Shown in pieces: positions 63,215 to 64,000 of a stretch of 64,000 nt of DNA. The notes beneath the pieces were generated by a model, which saw only the letters and a list, made by a program, of their open reading frames with translations, made no database searches and was not told the DNA's origin. The position numbers and the translations under genes were made by a program. Source of the DNA: Nocardia tengchongensis. GTDB lineage: Bacteria; Actinomycetota; Actinomycetes; Mycobacteriales; Mycobacteriaceae. Location: contig NZ_CP074371.1 of the NCBI RefSeq assembly GCF_018362975.1, forward strand, positions 7,626,001 through 7,690,000, in the 5' to 3' direction. Each line of letters begins with the position of its first letter. The stretch's first letter is position 1.

Positions 63215-64000
63215 ATGAATGAGCATCACATCATCGAGTGGTCCACATTTCCCAAGCCCACATCATTGCCCGAAGTCGCACCCTGCGACTGGACGGAAGC
63301 GCTGAACGGGCCCGACATCGACAATTCCCAGGTCATTGTTCTGGACTGCCGCAGAGACGAATCCGGCGCGCTACCGACGGATGCGCCGGCCATGACACAA
63401 AAAGTGTCGGCCGCTTTGCAGTCCTGGTCCGGGCAAGAACGCTTCGATTCCAGTAGATTCCTGGTACTCACGCGCGGCGCGGTTTCGGTATCGGCCGACG
63501 AGGTCGCGCAGCCGGCAGGATCGGCGATGTGGGAGCTGGTGAAGTCGGCTCAATCGGAGAACCCGGGGCGGATCATTCTCGTCGACACGGACTCCCTCGA
63601 CAAAGGCCTCGGGGATTTGTTCGGACTCATGGCCGTACGGAACATGACCGTCACCGCGGTCGCCAGCGGCGAACCTCAACTCGCCATCCGCGGAGACATT
63701 CTGTTCGCACCTCGACGCGACGGGATCGGACAGGCCACCGACGTCGTCGGCGAGTCCGTCGAACAGTTCCCCGCAGCGAGCTCCCGACCCGAGGAACCAT
63801 CCATCGTCCGCATGTTCAGAGAGGCGGTCGCCGAGGACAGGTTCGCCGACGGCCTGGAGTTCCTGCTGGCGGCCGCGCAGCTCCGCCCCGCGTTCGACCA
63901 CAACGCGCCCGCAATACCGAGCGGCATCGGACTCAGCGGTGGCACGCCCCACAACACTGGCGGAGATACCCTGCCGCACCTGGTATTGATCTGCACCCCG
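63215..64000 (+). CDS. Truncated-ketoreductase/thioesterase fusion (3' end beyond window)
   Basis: The forward strand is open from ATG 63215 to the window edge (262 codons). Residues 1-170 match only the structural half of a PKS ketoreductase: VIVLDCRRDESGALPTDAPA, FLVLTRGAVSVSADEVAQPA, AMWELVKSAQSENPGRIILV and AVASGEPQLAIRGDILFAPR, the same blocks as in the KR of PKS B. The catalytic half (GGTGGLG, Tyr/Asn) and any ACP are absent. From about 195 the sequence is the linker and start of a type I thioesterase (MFREAVAEDRFADGLEFLLA, QLRPAFDH, LPHLVLICTP), parallel to the TE of PKS B. It could be a trans-acting releasing enzyme. The catalytic Ser lies beyond the window. Confidence 0.75.
   Translation, partial: MNEHHIIEWSTFPKPTSLPEVAPCDWTEALNGPDIDNSQVIVLDCRRDESGALPTDAPAMTQKVSAALQSWSGQERFDSSRFLVLTRGAVSVSADEVAQPAGSAMWELVKSAQSENPGRIILVDTDSLDKGLGDLFGLMAVRNMTVTAVASGEPQLAIRGDILFAPRRDGIGQATDVVGESVEQFPAASSRPEEPSIVRMFREAVAEDRFADGLEFLLAAAQLRPAFDHNAPAIPSGIGLSGGTPHNTGGDTLPHLVLICTP

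Overview
The window is high-GC actinobacterial chromosome, most likely Nocardia or a close relative. This rests on the prpR/prpD/metE neighbourhood known from mycobacteria, an LppP/LprE lipoprotein, a penicillin-binding lipoprotein next to a class A beta-lactamase, an L,D-transpeptidase and a single-chain acyl-CoA carboxylase. No IS element, phage or CRISPR array was seen.

Layout. 1-7.4 kb: methylcitrate dehydratase prpD (partial) divergent from its regulator prpR, then B12-independent methionine synthase metE. metE and the cobalt-uptake operon cbtB-cbtA-phosphatase diverge, and each has its own cobalamin riboswitch. 7.4-14.4 kb: an amino-acid catabolic run of Lrp regulator, indolepyruvate ferredoxin oxidoreductase, Leu/Val-type dehydrogenase and amino-acid permease. 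14.4-18.1 kb: two alpha/beta hydrolases, a GlxA-type regulator and a TetR regulator. This block is bracketed by two copies of the permease 3' end, so it looks inserted. 18.1-22 kb: ferredoxin, two LysR regulators, a YegP-like protein and a thioesterase-fold protein. 21.6-25.4 kb: three serine enzymes of penicillin recognition (a beta-lactamase-like protein, a PBP lipoprotein and a class A beta-lactamase). 25.4-30.4 kb: a MerR regulator with a SoxR-box-like site, a methyltransferase, a possible metalloprotease, a cyclase-family hydrolase, a secreted Thr/Pro-rich protein, an L,D-transpeptidase and tRNA-Lys(CTT). 30.9-36.4 kb: a giant acyl-CoA carboxylase.

36.4-64 kb is a modular type I polyketide cluster. 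It has an EryG-like O-methyltransferase (-), PKS A (+; loading module plus two KS-AT-DH-KR-ACP modules), a Baeyer-Villiger-type flavoprotein and a P450 (+), a second atypical flavoprotein and PKS B (-; KS-AT-DH-KR-ACP-TE), and at the right edge a protein that joins half a ketoreductase domain to a thioesterase (+). Docking segments suggest PKS A hands its chain to PKS B. Read literally, the domains make a short chain from one malonyl-derived and three methylmalonyl units, with two double bonds and one retained beta-hydroxyl. The chain would then be oxidised and methylated.

The cluster shows signs of remodelling. There is an Ala at the loading KS active site, a gap in the KS of module 2, a dead DH and a TE without its catalytic His in PKS B, a fossil PKS tail upstream of PKS B, and a copied PKS A 3' boundary upstream of PKS A. 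A palindrome GAACNNGTTC occurs twice in each of the two divergent intergenic regions and is a candidate pathway operator.

Many single-base frame breaks are present: about 18 in PKS A and four elsewhere. Most lie in short homopolymers, and homology continues in the next frame, so residual assembly errors are more likely than pseudogenes.
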